The notes beneath the pieces are model-generated. The model did not search any database. It saw only the letters and a program-made list of their open reading frames with translations, and was not told where the DNA came from. Of a DNA stretch of 64,000 nucleotides, positions 26,652-35,377 are shown piece after piece. Origin of the DNA: Nitrospiria bacterium (GTDB lineage Bacteria; Nitrospirota; UBA9217); assembly GCA_919901555.1 (NCBI GenBank), contig CAKKPG010000052.1:10798-74797 (forward strand). The letters are read 5' to 3'. The number at the start of each line of letters is the position of its first letter. The first letter of the stretch is position 1. The position numbers and the translations under genes are program-made.

Positions 26652-26810
26652 TCAAATCTTTACGAACAGGTCCTTTGACGCTCCGCAGACCGGGCATACC
26701 CAGGTGTCCGGGATCTTCTCGAAGAGCGTTCCCGGAGCTATGCCCCCGTTGGCGTCGCCCTTCTCGGGTTCGTAGATATAGTTGCATACCGTGCATTGCC
26801 AGTTGTCCAC
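26652..26810 (-). CDS. Rubredoxin
   Basis: 52 codons, GTG start at 26810 preceded by AAGGAGGTC. The protein has CTVCNYIY (Cys6, Cys9) and CPVCGASK (Cys39, Cys42), with [14 protein letters not shown] between them: the complete Fe(Cys)4 rubredoxin pattern and the usual length. It is a soluble one-electron carrier. It lies upstream of norC2 in the same direction, about 264 bp away, and could donate electrons to an oxygen- or NO-reducing enzyme; NorB normally uses cytochromes, so a link is only positional. Confidence 0.92.
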   Translation of the reverse strand: MDNWQCTVCNYIYEPEKGDANGGIAPGTLFEKIPDTWVCPVCGASKDLFVKI

Positions 26811-26899
26811 GCGGACCTCCTTCTATTACTAAAGTATTATGGATTGTCTCAAGGTAAGAACCCTGCTCAGAATATATCATAGTTTTTGACGAATGTCTC

Positions 26900-26989
26900 C
26901 TATTCCAGCCGCTTGATGAGCGCGAAGATGACCGTTTTCCCCAGGATGAGTTCGGCGGGCCGGAGCGGCGCGGCCATGAGCTGTTCCCG
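26900..26989 (-). pseudogene. Remnant of an ABC-2 permease gene
   Basis: Reads REQLMAAPLRPAELILGKT then VIFALIKRLE and a stop, clearly related to the segment MEQLMVTPLKPSELVLGKT of the permease at 34236-35348. Only about 29 codons survive. Confidence 0.75.
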
Positions 26990-26999
26990 CGCCCGGTCG

Positions 27000-27291
27000 C
27001 GCTGAAGAACGAGACGATGATGCGGCTTATGAAGACATATTTGGCGGCAAGGCGCTTACGAGCTAAATTCTACCCAAAATGGGTGCAAAATATTATCGAA
27101 AGTGATAAAAACCCCATAAATAGAGGTCAATATAACGATTTTTGAACTGTCGTTTTTTTTATAAATTTGCACTTTTCAATTTACAATTTCCAATTTTCAA
27201 TTCCGCTTTATGCGGGTTAGGAAGAGGCATCGTCCGCCTCTTGACGGGCAGGGCCTTGCGGGCGCAGAAAGAGAGAGCGCGGACGCTTTCG
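27000..27291 (-). pseudogene. Broken duplicate of a histidine kinase 5' end
   Basis: 27218-27291 matches the leader and first codons of the kinase at 29374-32823 (ARKALPVKR, MPL). 27000-27063 encodes RLAAKYVFISRIIVSFF, matching its LTAKYVFLSFIIVSVF. The two parts are split by about 150 bp of AT-rich repeat (27064-27217, with TTTTCAATTTACAATTTCC). So a copy of the kinase start was interrupted and lost. Confidence 0.75.
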
Positions 27292-27386
27292 GTGGGGAAA
27301 CGAGAGCTCATTCGAGGCCCGAGCAGTTGATGCACGGGGACGCTCAACGACACGTTCATATTCGCTCCCTGCGGCCCCTCCGCTTT

Positions 27387-28910
27387 TCAATCCTTGCAGG
27401 CTTCATAGATTTCATTAAATAGCGTATGGGACCTTTTGAATACCTGGAGCACCTTCGGATCAAAATGCGACGGCAAGGATCTCCCATCGCCTTCGGTGAG
27501 TATCTTGCATGTTGTCCGGTGGTCAAAGGCCGGCTTGTACACGCGCCGGTTCCGCAAGGCGTCGTACTGGTCCGCGATGTTCATGATCCTCCCCTCGATC
27601 GGGATCTGCTCGCCCTTGAGTCCCTGGGGATAGCCGCCTCCGTCCCAACGCTCATGGTGCGAGCTCGCGATTTTCCGCGCGATCAGCAGGCGCGGCTGCT
27701 CACCGATGATCGTTGCGCCGTGCACCGTGTGTTTTCTCATCTCCACCCATTCCTCGGGCGTGAGCTTTCCCGGCTTTTTCAGGATGTCTGGATGGACATG
27801 GATCTTCCCCACGTCGTGCAGGGTCGCCTGGAGCCGCAGGGCCTCGGCGAATTTCCCGTCCATCCCGAGCCCTTCGGCGATCACCGCGCTGTAATCGCCG
27901 ACCCTCAGGATGTGGTTCCCCGTGTCCTCGTCATTGGCCTCCGCCGCCCTCGCAAGCGCATAGACCGTATATTCAAAGGCGTATTCGGTCTCGCGTATCT
28001 GGCCGGAGAGGGATCTCAAGAAGAGGCTCTGCATGACAAAGCTGTTCAGGACCGAGGCGTCATACGCCGTAACATCCCTGCCGTAATTGACGGCCACGAT
28101 GCAGAGGGCCTCGCTGAGAAAACACATCATATTCGACGTCCTTGCGGACAAGGACCCGAGCTCTTTCACAAACGCTCGGGGCCGGGGCAGCTCGAGGTCG
28201 GCCTTGTTATAATAAACGACCGTCGGGCCGACCGTTCCCGTTGCGTCCGGCCTGAGCCGGATGTCATGCGTGATCGGCGCGCGGTTTAACCGGTCGCCCA
28301 TGAATTCATATTGGTGCCATTGCCAAACGCCCGTTACATCAGGAACGCCGACGACGACGTACTGCGGCTTACCCGCCATTTCGGGCGTTTTCCGGATAAG
28401 CTGGCTCACGATGTCGTCGACCTTGGACATAAGGTCGAAGGTGAGAGGATCAAATGACAGCAGGCTCTTCTCGCCGAAGGATATAAGATTGGTGATCTTG
28501 TCATAGGCGGAATTGAGACTGTCGTTCAAGGCCTTCATCTTAAGGAGCATTTTGATCCGTGCGAGCACCTCCCCGTGGTCGAACGGCTTTGAGATAAAGT
28601 CCTCCGCGCCCGCCTCTATCCCTCTGATCCGGTCCTCTTTCGCCGAAAGCGCCGTGATCATGACGACCGGAATGTTCCGAAGCCGCTCATCTCCCTTGAT
28701 CCGTCGGCAGACCTCGAAGCCGTCGAGTTTCGGCATCATCACATCGAGCAGCACGAGCTCAACGCTGTTTTCCGCGATCACGGTCAGGGCCGCGGCGCCG
28801 TCCTCCGCCTTGACCGCTTCGTACCCGCTCGAGACGAGCATTTTCTCAAGGACCTTCAAATTCATGGGTTCATCGTCAACGCACAATATCCTCGGTCTTG
28901 ACGGAATCAT
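27387..28910 (-). CDS. Response regulator with HD-GYP phosphodiesterase domain
   Basis: 507 residues. The receiver (about 5-120) has CVDDE, LLDVMMPKLDG and SKPF. A middle part of about 200 residues is unassigned. The C-terminal HD-GYP domain has HDVGKIH, HHERWDGGGYPQGL and an HxxxH pattern, for cyclic di-GMP breakdown. Start chosen at 28910 (GGAGATGCCCT then ATG); the frame runs on to 28997 without a ribosome site. It is downstream of a receiver and a large kinase in the same direction and probably is one output of that system. Confidence 0.9.
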   Translation of the reverse strand: MIPSRPRILCVDDEPMNLKVLEKMLVSSGYEAVKAEDGAAALTVIAENSVELVLLDVMMPKLDGFEVCRRIKGDERLRNIPVVMITALSAKEDRIRGIEAGAEDFISKPFDHGEVLARIKMLLKMKALNDSLNSAYDKITNLISFGEKSLLSFDPLTFDLMSKVDDIVSQLIRKTPEMAGKPQYVVVGVPDVTGVWQWHQYEFMGDRLNRAPITHDIRLRPDATGTVGPTVVYYNKADLELPRPRAFVKELGSLSARTSNMMCFLSEALCIVAVNYGRDVTAYDASVLNSFVMQSLFLRSLSGQIRETEYAFEYTVYALARAAEANDEDTGNHILRVGDYSAVIAEGLGMDGKFAEALRLQATLHDVGKIHVHPDILKKPGKLTPEEWVEMRKHTVHGATIIGEQPRLLIARKIASSHHERWDGGGYPQGLKGEQIPIEGRIMNIADQYDALRNRRVYKPAFDHRTTCKILTEGDGRSLPSHFDPKVLQVFKRSHTLFNEIYEACKD

Positions 28911-28993
28911 AGGGCATCTCCTGTCACGCTCTTTCCAGCCGGATTTGAGAAGCGGGCTCTCATCATCGCCTGTCGTTTTCTCTCGGGGTTTCC

Positions 28994-29377
28994 TCACCCA
29001 TAATATATCTCCAACGTCGTTTTTACGGACCTCATGAAGGCGTCCTTGTCGATGGGCTTCGACATATAATCGGCAAAACCGTCGGCCATCAGGCGTTCCC
29101 GGTCGCCTTTCATTGCGCAGGACGTTATGGCTATCACGGGGATGCTCCTTGTGGCCTCGTCCGCCCGAAGGGCCTTCAGCGCGGCCAGGCCGTCCATCAA
29201 GGGCATCTGGATGTCCATGAGGACCAGGTGCGGCAGGACTTCCCTGGCCAGCCCGGTCCCCGCGGCGCCGTCCCCGGCCTCAAAGACCTCGTAGCCCTCT
29301 TTCTGAAGCAGGACCCGGAACAGCTTGCGGTTCATCGTGTCGTCGTCAATGACGAGTATTTTCCGTTCCATCTTCAT
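28994..29377 (-). CDS. Single-domain response regulator
   Basis: 127 residues, receiver only: VIDDDTMNR, LVLMDIQMPLMDG (phospho-Asp), ITSCAM (Ser in place of Thr/Ala) and SKPID. Start codon overlaps the kinase stop (ATGA at 29374-29377). An in-frame ATG at 29371 is possible. CheY-like relay between the kinase upstream and the HD-GYP regulator downstream. Confidence 0.9.
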   Translation of the reverse strand: MKMERKILVIDDDTMNRKLFRVLLQKEGYEVFEAGDGAAGTGLAREVLPHLVLMDIQMPLMDGLAALKALRADEATRSIPVIAITSCAMKGDRERLMADGFADYMSKPIDKDAFMRSVKTTLEIYYG

Positions 29378-32300
29378 CTCTCGTAAGCGTTATTTTTCCG
29401 CATGAGGGGGATTGCGAAGATGAACTTGCTCCCCTTCCCGACCTCGGTCTCCACCCATATCCTGCCGCCGTGGAGTTCGACGTATTTTTTGCACAGGTTC
29501 AGGCCGAGCCCGGTGCCCGGGACCTTTTTGGTCAACGTCGTTTCAAGCTGCTGGAAGGGCTGGAACAGCTTCGGGATGTCCTCGGGTTTGATGCCGGGAC
29601 CGGTGTCGGCGACGCTGATTTCCATGAAATCAACGTCGAGTTCGGCGCTCAGAGTTCGGAGTTCCGAGTCAATGCCTTTCAAACTTTGAACTTTGTACGG
29701 AGCCTGCCCTCGAATGACGTTATCGGGGGAACTTTGAACTTTCCGTGCATGAACATGCACGGAACTATTGTCCGGCGCATACTTGAACGCGTTGCTCAGC
29801 AGGTTCACGAGGACCTGTTTTATCTTCATCTCATCCGCGATGATGGTCCCCGGAGCTTCTTCGACGGCGTACTCGACCTGGATGCCGTGCTTGAGCGATT
29901 TTTCCTTGAACATCACGAGGCACCGCTCGATCAGGTCCTTCACTCCGAATTCGCTGGGCTCCAGCTCCATCTTGCCCGCCTCCACCTTCGACAGGTCGAG
30001 GATGTCGTTGATCAGCGTGAGCAGGTGCTTCCCGCTGCTCCCGATGTCGCGCAGGAAATCCGCCTGTTCGTCCGTCACCGGGCCGGACATGCCGTTCACC
30101 AGAATGTCCGAGAACCCGATGATCGCGTTCAGCGGCGTCCGGAGCTCATGGGACATGTTGGCGAGAAAGTCCGATTTAGCCCGGTTGGCGTATTCCGCCG
30201 CCTGTTTGGCATCCTCGAGCTCGGTTGTCCGCTCCCTGATCTTTTCCTCAAGCTCCTCGCTGTATTTTCTTATCGTCTCCTCCGCAAGCTTGCGCTGGAC
30301 AACGGAACCGAGTTGCGCCGAAATCGACGACACAAGGTCTACCAGATGGCTGTCTTCCTCGCCGGTCCTGGACATGTAAAAGGCAAGGACGGCGAGGACC
30401 TGATCGCCTATGATAATGGGGACCCCGAGGCCCGAGCGAAGGCCGATCTCCAATGCGCCCTTGGCGCGGGGAAAAATCACGCCGTTTACCGAAACGTCCT
30501 TCACCCACTCGGGCTTTTTTGACGCCCAGACGCGGCCCGGCAGCCCCGCGGCCGGCGCGAATGTGACCCCCCTGCTGATTTCAACGAACTGCTCGGCGTC
30601 CCTGAGGGCGCTGTGCCATATATCGCCGAATTCGAGGGCCGTGCCGTCACGACAGGGGAGCCATACCTCGGCAAAAATCCAGCCGGTGACGTCGCATACC
30701 TTCCTGATGGCGACTTTTAACGCGGATTTTAAATCATCCGCCTCGTTTATTGCCAGGGAGAGTGTCTGCAGAAGAGCGAGTTCTTCTTCCGCGCGTCTCC
30801 GCTCGGTGATGTCTTGAATGGTCCCCGACATCCGCACCGGCTTCCCCGCTTCATCAAAAGCGGCCTCTGTTTCTACATGGACGATACGCACCGTGCCGTC
30901 CGGCGAAATGATCCGGTGGTCGACACTGAATGGCTTGGCCCCGGAGAATGCTTCTTCCATGGACTTTTCAATAAATTTTCTATCATCCGGATGAACAATA
31001 TTGAGGTATGCTTCATACGTCCTGCCGAACTCTTCGAATTTGAACCCGAATATGCGATCGACCTCATCGGAGCAGTATGCCTTGTTTTTTACGATGTCCC
31101 AGTCCCAGTTCCCCAAATGCGCGATTCGCTGAGCATTGATAAGACGGGCCTCGCTTTTTTTCAACTCCTCTTCCGCCCGCTTATGCTCGGTGATGTCCCG
31201 CGCAATGCCTACCAGGGCGATCACCTGTCCGTCCGGGTCCTTGACCGGTGAAGTCGTTAAGAGCGCGAAGTATCCGGAGCCGTCTTTTCTTCTGTTAAGA
31301 ATCTCTCCGAACCACCCTCCGTCCAGGGTCTTCTTGAAAATTTCCTCACCAAGCCCGGGAGGATTATCGGGGGACTGGATAAGGGAGACGGGCTGCCCGA
31401 GCAGCTCGTCCCGGGAATAGCCGAGCTGCCTCAGGGCCTCCGGATTGGCATGGGTTATTCTGCTTTCAACATCGGTAATGATTATCACATCATTACTGCT
31501 GTCGAGGGACTGCGCCAGCATCGCGACCTGCCGGTGGTTAACGGCGTTCTGCATGGCCACGGCGATGATGTCCGCGATGGATGCGTAAAGATGCAGCTCT
31601 TCATCGGACGGCTTCGTCTCCCGCGGCAGATAGAGGCACAGGACGCCGAGCGCCTTGTTGCGGGACTTCAGCGGAAGGATGACATGGCCGTGCTCCTTTG
31701 CATCGCGGTATATCTTGGTGTGTCTTTTGTCTTTTGTATTATTATCGGACAGGACCGTCTGTTCCTTCATTGCCGCGAGCCCGCACAGGCACTCGCCATA
31801 CCGGACCACGCCGCAGCCCGCGACCTGGTCGTCCCCGAAGTTGCGCGACACGATAAGCTTCAGCTCCTTTGCGCCGTTGTCGCTCAAAAAGATCGCGCCC
31901 TTTTTCTCCAGGGCCAGCGGCTCAAGGCTCAAGATAGCGTCCATGATCCTGCCTGCCATGACCTCCAGCGCGAGGGACCCGCTTGCCGCATGGGAGACCG
32001 TGTTCAACACGCCGAGTTCCCGGAGCTTTCTTGCCTTCTCGGTGAAGAGGTCCTTCAGCCGCCCGGCCATTTCATTGAACCTGTTGGTGAGCGTTCCTAT
32101 CTCGTCGCCGCTCTGTACGGCTATTCGCACGTCAAAATGTTCCTGCTCCACTTCTTCCGTCGCATCCGTAAGCCTCCGCAGCGGCCGGACCACGCTTTTG
32201 CGCAAATACACGCCGATAAAGACCGCGGCCAGCACAAAGCTGCCGAGTATGATTATTCTTACGCGTTCGAACCGCCTTATCCTCTCTTCATAATGAAGTT

Positions 32301-32823
32301 CAAGGGACTTCACGAACCGGTCTATTCCCCGCACATATCCCTGGATCCGGGCGTTGTAGTCCAGTAACAGCGCCCGTGCCTTTTGCTCAGGCGCCTCGTG
32401 GGGAAGTTCCGCCATTTTCACGAGCAGGGGTTTGAGCTTGGCGTTCCACTCGGCCGCCAACTCATCGAAAAGCCGTAATGAAGCCTGATAATGCTTGATC
32501 GGCTTGATATAAAGCTCCGGGCTGCCGTTTCTCAGGTCTTCAATGAGCAGGTCGAACTCCCGGATCTCCCGGCGGAGCTCCGCCTTTATGGCCGCACTTG
32601 TCGACTCGACCTCATATTCCATTTCCGCTATCCTTTGGGTATGCCAGGCCATCTCAAAGGAACGGAACCTCAATTGGCCCGCGGAGTTGATCTTTGCCGC
32701 TTCACCTTTCATGCTCCGCGTGAAATTGAAGCTGGCACAGGTGAAAGCGCCGAAGACCGAGACGATGATGAAGCTCAAGAAGACATATTTGGCGGTAAGG
32801 GATTTGAACTTAAGAAGAGGCAT
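29374..32823 (-). CDS. Multi-sensor histidine kinase (PilJ-type sensor, HAMP, GAF, PAS, PAS, GAF)
   Basis: 1149 residues. Helices near 9-30 and 192-212 bracket a helical periplasmic sensor of the PilJ/NarX-like type (NSAGQLRFRSFEMAW). HAMP follows, then a GAF with two Cys (CGVVRYGECLCG), two PAS domains with ITHANPEALRQLGYS and a PAC segment, a second GAF, SHELRTP and an ATPase domain with VADTGPGI and GTGLGLNL. NSAGQLR.LSQ-like sensors in NarX bind nitrate, but the NarX P-box is not complete here. Start 32823 follows AAGAGGTGG; a TTG at 32859 is less likely. The ATPase domain carries a repeat-like insertion (29636-29755). Confidence 0.88.
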   Translation of the reverse strand: MPLLKFKSLTAKYVFLSFIIVSVFGAFTCASFNFTRSMKGEAAKINSAGQLRFRSFEMAWHTQRIAEMEYEVESTSAAIKAELRREIREFDLLIEDLRNGSPELYIKPIKHYQASLRLFDELAAEWNAKLKPLLVKMAELPHEAPEQKARALLLDYNARIQGYVRGIDRFVKSLELHYEERIRRFERVRIIILGSFVLAAVFIGVYLRKSVVRPLRRLTDATEEVEQEHFDVRIAVQSGDEIGTLTNRFNEMAGRLKDLFTEKARKLRELGVLNTVSHAASGSLALEVMAGRIMDAILSLEPLALEKKGAIFLSDNGAKELKLIVSRNFGDDQVAGCGVVRYGECLCGLAAMKEQTVLSDNNTKDKRHTKIYRDAKEHGHVILPLKSRNKALGVLCLYLPRETKPSDEELHLYASIADIIAVAMQNAVNHRQVAMLAQSLDSSNDVIIITDVESRITHANPEALRQLGYSRDELLGQPVSLIQSPDNPPGLGEEIFKKTLDGGWFGEILNRRKDGSGYFALLTTSPVKDPDGQVIALVGIARDITEHKRAEEELKKSEARLINAQRIAHLGNWDWDIVKNKAYCSDEVDRIFGFKFEEFGRTYEAYLNIVHPDDRKFIEKSMEEAFSGAKPFSVDHRIISPDGTVRIVHVETEAAFDEAGKPVRMSGTIQDITERRRAEEELALLQTLSLAINEADDLKSALKVAIRKVCDVTGWIFAEVWLPCRDGTALEFGDIWHSALRDAEQFVEISRGVTFAPAAGLPGRVWASKKPEWVKDVSVNGVIFPRAKGALEIGLRSGLGVPIIIGDQVLAVLAFYMSRTGEEDSHLVDLVSSISAQLGSVVQRKLAEETIRKYSEELEEKIRERTTELEDAKQAAEYANRAKSDFLANMSHELRTPLNAIIGFSDILVNGMSGPVTDEQADFLRDIGSSGKHLLTLINDILDLSKVEAGKMELEPSEFGVKDLIERCLVMFKEKSLKHGIQVEYAVEEAPGTIIADEMKIKQVLVNLLSNAFKYAPDNSSVHVHARKVQSSPDNVIRGQAPYKVQSLKGIDSELRTLSAELDVDFMEISVADTGPGIKPEDIPKLFQPFQQLETTLTKKVPGTGLGLNLCKKYVELHGGRIWVETEVGKGSKFIFAIPLMRKNNAYER
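29636..29760. repeat. Repeat-like insert inside the kinase ATPase domain
   Basis: ACTTTGAACTTT occurs twice (about 29683 and 29731), and GTGCATGAACATGCAC (29745-29760) is a palindrome. The encoded segment, about 35-40 residues (KVQSSPDNVIRG ... ELRTLSAELD), separates VHVHA from ISVADTGPGI, which usually lie about 10-15 residues apart. Confidence 0.6.
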
Positions 32824-33143
32824 TGTCCACCTCTTGACGGGCAGGGCCTTGCGGGCCAAGAAAGAGAGCGGACGCTTCCGGCGGCTGTTTCCGCAACGGT
32901 GTCGGCAAAAGTGAAAACCGCATGTTCATGCTCAGCCTCCGGAAGACGGAAAACCGACCTGCGCTGATTTTGTTTATGATCTGCACTGAAGAAACAACGT
33001 CGGTTTTTCAGCGTCAAGCCGTGGCAAGGAACTTAGCCCTGCCGGCAAGTAATCATGATTTTTCCCTGTCTCCGTGGTCATGCGGCAACCTTTCAATTTT
33101 TAAAGGATAAACTCAATTTTAATGCACATGCGCCGCTCGCGGA
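32824..33143. other. Divergent intergenic region between kinase and MOSC gene
   Basis: Holds the kinase leader, which is duplicated in part at 27218-27291, and AT-rich sequence before the FNR-type operator at 33144. No other gene is seen. Confidence 0.55.
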
Positions 33144-33187
33144 TATGATATATATCATATACTCCGCCTCCTGTCCGGGACTACAAT
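33144..33187 (+). promoter_or_regulatory. FNR/CRP-type operator and promoter of the MOSC gene
   Basis: TATGATATATATCATA at 33144-33159, a perfect palindrome; -10 TACAAT at 33182-33187. Centre to -10 is 30.5 bp. The predicted start (33193-33194) coincides with the ATG at 33193, so the mRNA would be leaderless. Confidence 0.65.
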
Positions 33188-33192
33188 TCACC

Positions 33193-33855
33193 ATGCGCGC
33201 CATGATCGTCGAATTCCTGAACGTAGGGCTTCCCCGCAAAGAGCATTTCCCGGACAAGGAGGTCGTCACCGGCATCTGCAAGGCGCCTGTGACAGGCCCG
33301 CTCCGGCTCGGGAAAACAGGCTTTGCGGGTGTGGACGGTGTGGGCGATAAAAAGCATCACGGCGGTCCGGACAAGGCCGTCTGCGTGTACAGCTTGGACC
33401 ATTACCCCTACTGGGAAAACGTCCTGGGGTCCAGGCTCGCCCCCGCGGCCTTCGGTGAAAACCTCACCGTCTCGAACCTGCACGAGGACGCCGTGTGCAT
33501 TGGCGATCTCTTCCGGCTGGGCGCCGCCCTGGTGCGGATAAGCCAGCCGCGCCAGCCGTGCGGCACGCTCGCCGCGCGCTACGGGCGGAGCGAGCTGGTC
33601 AAACTGGTCGTCGCCTCCGGCCGCACGGGTTTCTATTTCAGCGTCATGGAAGAAGGAGTCGTCACGCGGGGAGACGAACTGGTCCTTGAACAACGGGACC
33701 CCCGGGGTGTCAGTATATCGTTCGCCAATCATATATTCCACCATGATAAAAATAATTGTGAGGGCATTGATCGCGTCCTTGCCGTACCCGCCCTTTCCGA
33801 GTCCTGGAGACGGTCGTTTCTCGAACTGAGAGAAAAGTGCACTGCCGGACCGTAA
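33193..33855 (+). CDS. MOSC-domain protein, YiiM-like
   Basis: 220 residues. HHGGPDKAVCVYSLDHYPYW and FGENLTV are the MOSC hallmarks, and QPRQPCGTLA has the conserved Cys thought to bind sulfur or molybdenum cofactor. A C-terminal three-helix part follows, as in YiiM, which reduces N-hydroxylated compounds. The start is placed at 33193 (ATG at the predicted mRNA start, no Shine-Dalgarno); 33202 is possible. The frame upstream to 33055 covers the operator and is rejected. Membership in the FNR-type regulon links it to nitrogen-oxide stress. Confidence 0.83.
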   Translation: MRAMIVEFLNVGLPRKEHFPDKEVVTGICKAPVTGPLRLGKTGFAGVDGVGDKKHHGGPDKAVCVYSLDHYPYWENVLGSRLAPAAFGENLTVSNLHEDAVCIGDLFRLGAALVRISQPRQPCGTLAARYGRSELVKLVVASGRTGFYFSVMEEGVVTRGDELVLEQRDPRGVSISFANHIFHHDKNNCEGIDRVLAVPALSESWRRSFLELREKCTAGP

Positions 33856-34235
33856 ACAATCCGCCGGCATCTTCCGGTAAGCGTTGTTCGGATGCGTATT
33901 CTCAGCGCTGTCAGGCGTTCTCATTTATCCGGACCGCTCTGCTCCCGGTCAACGACAGGTCGCATTCTATGTATTACCAAAGTACCTATCCATTGCGCGC
34001 CGTGCAGGACGCCGCCTTTGGCGCCCTCCTGCAGCCTTACGCATATTCACAATATAATAGCATAATAGCATAATTTTAACTTTTGCGAGGCCCCTGCAAC
34101 GCTGTTCCCCTTGGCAGTGATACAAAAACATCCACTCGACGACATCGCATGCTGCGCAGCTCAGCCATTCGCTGCCGTATGCATCTGCTTATACTATAGC
34201 ATCTTGCTGATTTTTTTGGCGACCATCCTGGAACT
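33856..34235. other. Gap between convergent MOSC and efflux genes
   Basis: No gene seen. An imperfect inverted repeat near 34001-34033 (TGCAGGACGCCGCC and its near complement, TTT loop) and AT-rich sequence follow. Either could end transcripts from one side, but no T-run is convincing. Confidence 0.5.
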
Positions 34236-35348
34236 CTACCCCAGCCGCTTTCGGAACCGGAATGAGCTGAGCGTTATGACGGCGAGGCCGAGGACGAACA
34301 AGGACGCCATCTGCGGCCAAAGGATGGCCATCCCGTTCCCCTTCAGAAAGATCCCCCTGATGATGACGAGAAAGTACCGGAGCGGATTGGCATAGGTCAC
34401 GTACTGGAAAACGACAGGCATGTTCTCGATGGGGAACATGAACCCCGACAGAAGCACCGCCGGCATGTAAAACAGAAAGGTGGCCATGAGCGCCTGCTGC
34501 TGGGTCCTGGCGATGGTGGATATGAAGAGCCCGATCCCCAGAACGGATAAAAGATAAATTCCCGTGGAAAGAGGAAGCAGGAATAATGATCCCTTCATTG
34601 GGATGTTAAAAAACAGGACGGCGAAGGCCGTGACGAGGATCATGTCAAAGAACGCAATGAGGGCGAAGGGTATGGTCTTGCCGAGGACGAGCTCCGAGGG
34701 CTTGAGCGGCGTGACCATGAGCTGCTCCATGGTCCCGATCTCGCGCTCGCGCACGACGGCCATGGAAGTAAGGAGCAGCGAGGTGAGCATGATAACCATG
34801 GCGATGACGCCCGGCACGTTGTAGTTCTTGCTCTCGAGCTCGGGGTTGTACCACGCCCGGGTCCGGACGCCGATCCTCACGGGAGACCGGAGGCCCGACA
34901 GTTCCTGCGCGTACTCTTGAATGATCCTGTTCGCGTAATCCAGGGCCACCGTCGCGGTGTTGGAATCCGTTCCGTCGGCGAGAACCTGGATCGATGTGGG
35001 CATCCGGCGGTTCACGTCTGCTGAAAATCCGGAGTTAATCTGGAGGGCCATGGTGACCTTTGCCCGGTCGAGCAGCTCCCGTAGTTCTGCCGGCGTTTGA
35101 GGGGTGAACTGAATACTGAAATAGCCCGAAGCGGAGAATTTACGCACCAGCTCGCGACTTTCGAACGATTTGTCCAGATCATAAACCGCTGTCGGGATAT
35201 TGTTCACGTCGGTGGTCACCGCGTACCCGAACACCATGGTCTGCAGAAGCGGAAGGACGAAGACGATCGCCTTCATCCGCTTGTCCCGGAATATCTGGAT
35301 GAACTCTTTTATGATCATCTGCTTTATGCGTTCAAAACTTTTGTGCAT
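34236..35348 (-). CDS. ABC-2 type efflux permease (YbhR-like)
   Basis: 370 residues. One N-terminal helix with VFVLPLLQTMVFGYA, a large outside domain (about 45-180: TDVNNIPTAVYDLDKS), then five helices. MEQLMVTPLKPSELVLGKTIPF is the ABC-2 transporter signature. Start at 35348 (AGGAGTC upstream); the frame stays open far upstream through the next gene but that part is noise. It is the last gene of a leftward operon and forms a pair with the permease at 35378-36487. Confidence 0.88.
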   Translation of the reverse strand: MHKSFERIKQMIIKEFIQIFRDKRMKAIVFVLPLLQTMVFGYAVTTDVNNIPTAVYDLDKSFESRELVRKFSASGYFSIQFTPQTPAELRELLDRAKVTMALQINSGFSADVNRRMPTSIQVLADGTDSNTATVALDYANRIIQEYAQELSGLRSPVRIGVRTRAWYNPELESKNYNVPGVIAMVIMLTSLLLTSMAVVREREIGTMEQLMVTPLKPSELVLGKTIPFALIAFFDMILVTAFAVLFFNIPMKGSLFLLPLSTGIYLLSVLGIGLFISTIARTQQQALMATFLFYMPAVLLSGFMFPIENMPVVFQYVTYANPLRYFLVIIRGIFLKGNGMAILWPQMASLFVLGLAVITLSSFRFRKRLG

Positions 35349-35377
35349 GGGTCCTGACTCCTGCCTTCTGCCTTCCC

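Noticed and set aside
26902-26989. Functional short permease protein
   Set aside because: Only about 29 codons of the permease family remain and no start codon with a ribosome site is seen.
33055-33192. Longer N-terminus for the MOSC protein
   Set aside because: It would translate the operator and promoter region, and the residues do not match the family.
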